DNA of 64,000 nt from Lewinellaceae bacterium (lineage in GTDB: Bacteria; Bacteroidota; Bacteroidia; Chitinophagales; Saprospiraceae): contig JACJYG010000004.1 of assembly GCA_020636215.1 (NCBI GenBank), forward strand, positions 558,001 through 622,000, written 5' to 3'. Every line of letters begins with the position of its first letter. The stretch's first letter is position 1. A program made the position numbers and the translations under genes. Of this stretch, positions 63,398 to 64,000 are shown one piece after another. The notes beneath the pieces were generated by a model. The model was not told where the DNA came from and searched no databases. It saw nothing but the letters and a program-made list of their open reading frames with translations.

Positions 63398-64000
63398 TCA
63401 AATTGTCAAGTCCTGCACACAACGACAGGAGAAACCCCAAGTCTTACTGAGGTTGTCGCGGAGCAACTTGCGGCCGTGTCCGTAGTAGTAGTAGTACCAC
63501 GCGTCGCCCGAACCATTCTCCGTAGCGCTCCAGTAGCGGCCATAGTTGCCAAGGTGGCTGAAGCCGCCATCAGTGTTCCGGGATCCACCAAGGAGTGCGG
63601 AAAAACCAGTACTGCCACCCTCAATTAAAGCCTTATAGGCACCTTCAGCCCCGCCATACTTATCGGGCAAGGCACTCCACTCCCTATCTGTCGGCAACCT
63701 CCAGCCTGGCGGACAGGCTTTTAATGCGGCCTCCCAGGTATACAACCTGCCGTACTTTTCGCCCTTCTTCGGGTCATCAGTATAGAACCAGCAGTCCTCG
63801 CCTACATCGTAGTTCAGGTTTTGGGCCATCCAGCGCAGGCCGTTGAGCTCTACGGTGCGGTAGGCCTGGCCGTCGCGGGAGTCAGTAAAAGTATTTGAGT
63901 GTTCGAGAAGTGAGAGTTTGGGAGTGGAGGAGCTAAGCGGTTGAGGTTGAGGCTTAGGTTGAGAAGGCTTTCTCTGAATTTGTTTCTTCTTTGGCTGAGG
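63398..64000 (-). CDS. FISUMP-domain (Fibrobacter succinogenes major paralogous) protein, partial
   Basis: The frame continues past the right edge, so the N-terminus is missing. The visible part begins with a Pro/Gln/Lys-rich linker (QPKKKQIQRKPSQPKPQPQP), then TFTDSRDGQAYRTVELNGLRW MAQNLNY, CPPGWRLPTDREWSALPDKY, GRYWSATENGSGDAWYYYY and the ending WGFSCRCVQD. This is the FISUMP repeat of surface lipoproteins in Bacteroidota; function unknown. It is convergent with the helicase gene. Confidence 0.9.
   Translation of the reverse strand, partial: PQPKKKQIQRKPSQPKPQPQPLSSSTPKLSLLEHSNTFTDSRDGQAYRTVELNGLRWMAQNLNYDVGEDCWFYTDDPKKGEKYGRLYTWEAALKACPPGWRLPTDREWSALPDKYGGAEGAYKALIEGGSTGFSALLGGSRNTDGGFSHLGNYGRYWSATENGSGDAWYYYYYGHGRKLLRDNLSKTWGFSCRCVQDLTI

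Overview
The window is about 64 kb from a member of the Bacteroidota, most like Saprospiraceae/Lewinella-type bacteria. Evidence: type IX secretion sorting domains of both kinds (type A on the S8 peptidase at 14766-16403, type B on 41402-43045), many TAnnTTTG -7 promoter boxes, a carboxypeptidase-regulatory/beta-barrel receptor, an RND pump fused to its TolC-like channel, and Bacteroidota-typical small families (2TM, DUF2807, DUF2911, YegP). No rRNA, tRNA, CRISPR array or phage genes were found. The genus is inference.

Layout. 1-17 kb: a cut-off outer-membrane receptor, pdxH, an esterase, a TetR regulator with two clear operator palindromes, a secreted M24 peptidase, an Fpg/Nei glycosylase, a kinase/M23/phospho-lyase fusion, a C-terminal processing protease, a secreted subtilase and a metal-chelate receptor. 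17.6-24.75 kb: a translationally coupled three-gene operon (CHAT protease with an inactive-STAND-like module; MoxR AAA+ ATPase; a 1500-residue membrane protein joining a divergent vWA domain, a lipase-like hydrolase, an EAD11-like domain and a caspase-fold domain whose catalytic Cys is Pro). It resembles the MoxR-vWA conflict (immunity/cell-death) systems and is the strongest candidate for a little-described system here. 24.75-30 kb: palindromic repeats, a large foldback minisatellite, a class IV aminotransferase, a TPR histidine kinase, a MITE-like foldback and a sulfotransferase. 30.2-33.3 kb: four consecutive genes broken by many small frameshifts, which looks more like poor sequence quality than real decay. 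34-40 kb: FIST sensor, Sua5, an IS element next to a HepT remnant, an MFS transporter. 40-64 kb: an alpha-2-macroglobulin remnant, quinone oxidoreductase, ribA, a heavy-metal efflux operon, secreted or lipoprotein domain-of-unknown-function genes, OmpA, amino-acid dehydrogenase, an arginase-fold protein without metal ligands, an AhpD-like protein, the PcrA/UvrD helicase and a cut-off FISUMP protein.

A window-wide pattern: at least eleven short tandem arrays (8-, 9- or 14-bp units, two families recurring at several sites) lie just 3' of stop codons, and none lies in a gap between divergent genes. Several reverse orientation in the middle and could form long hairpins at transcript ends.
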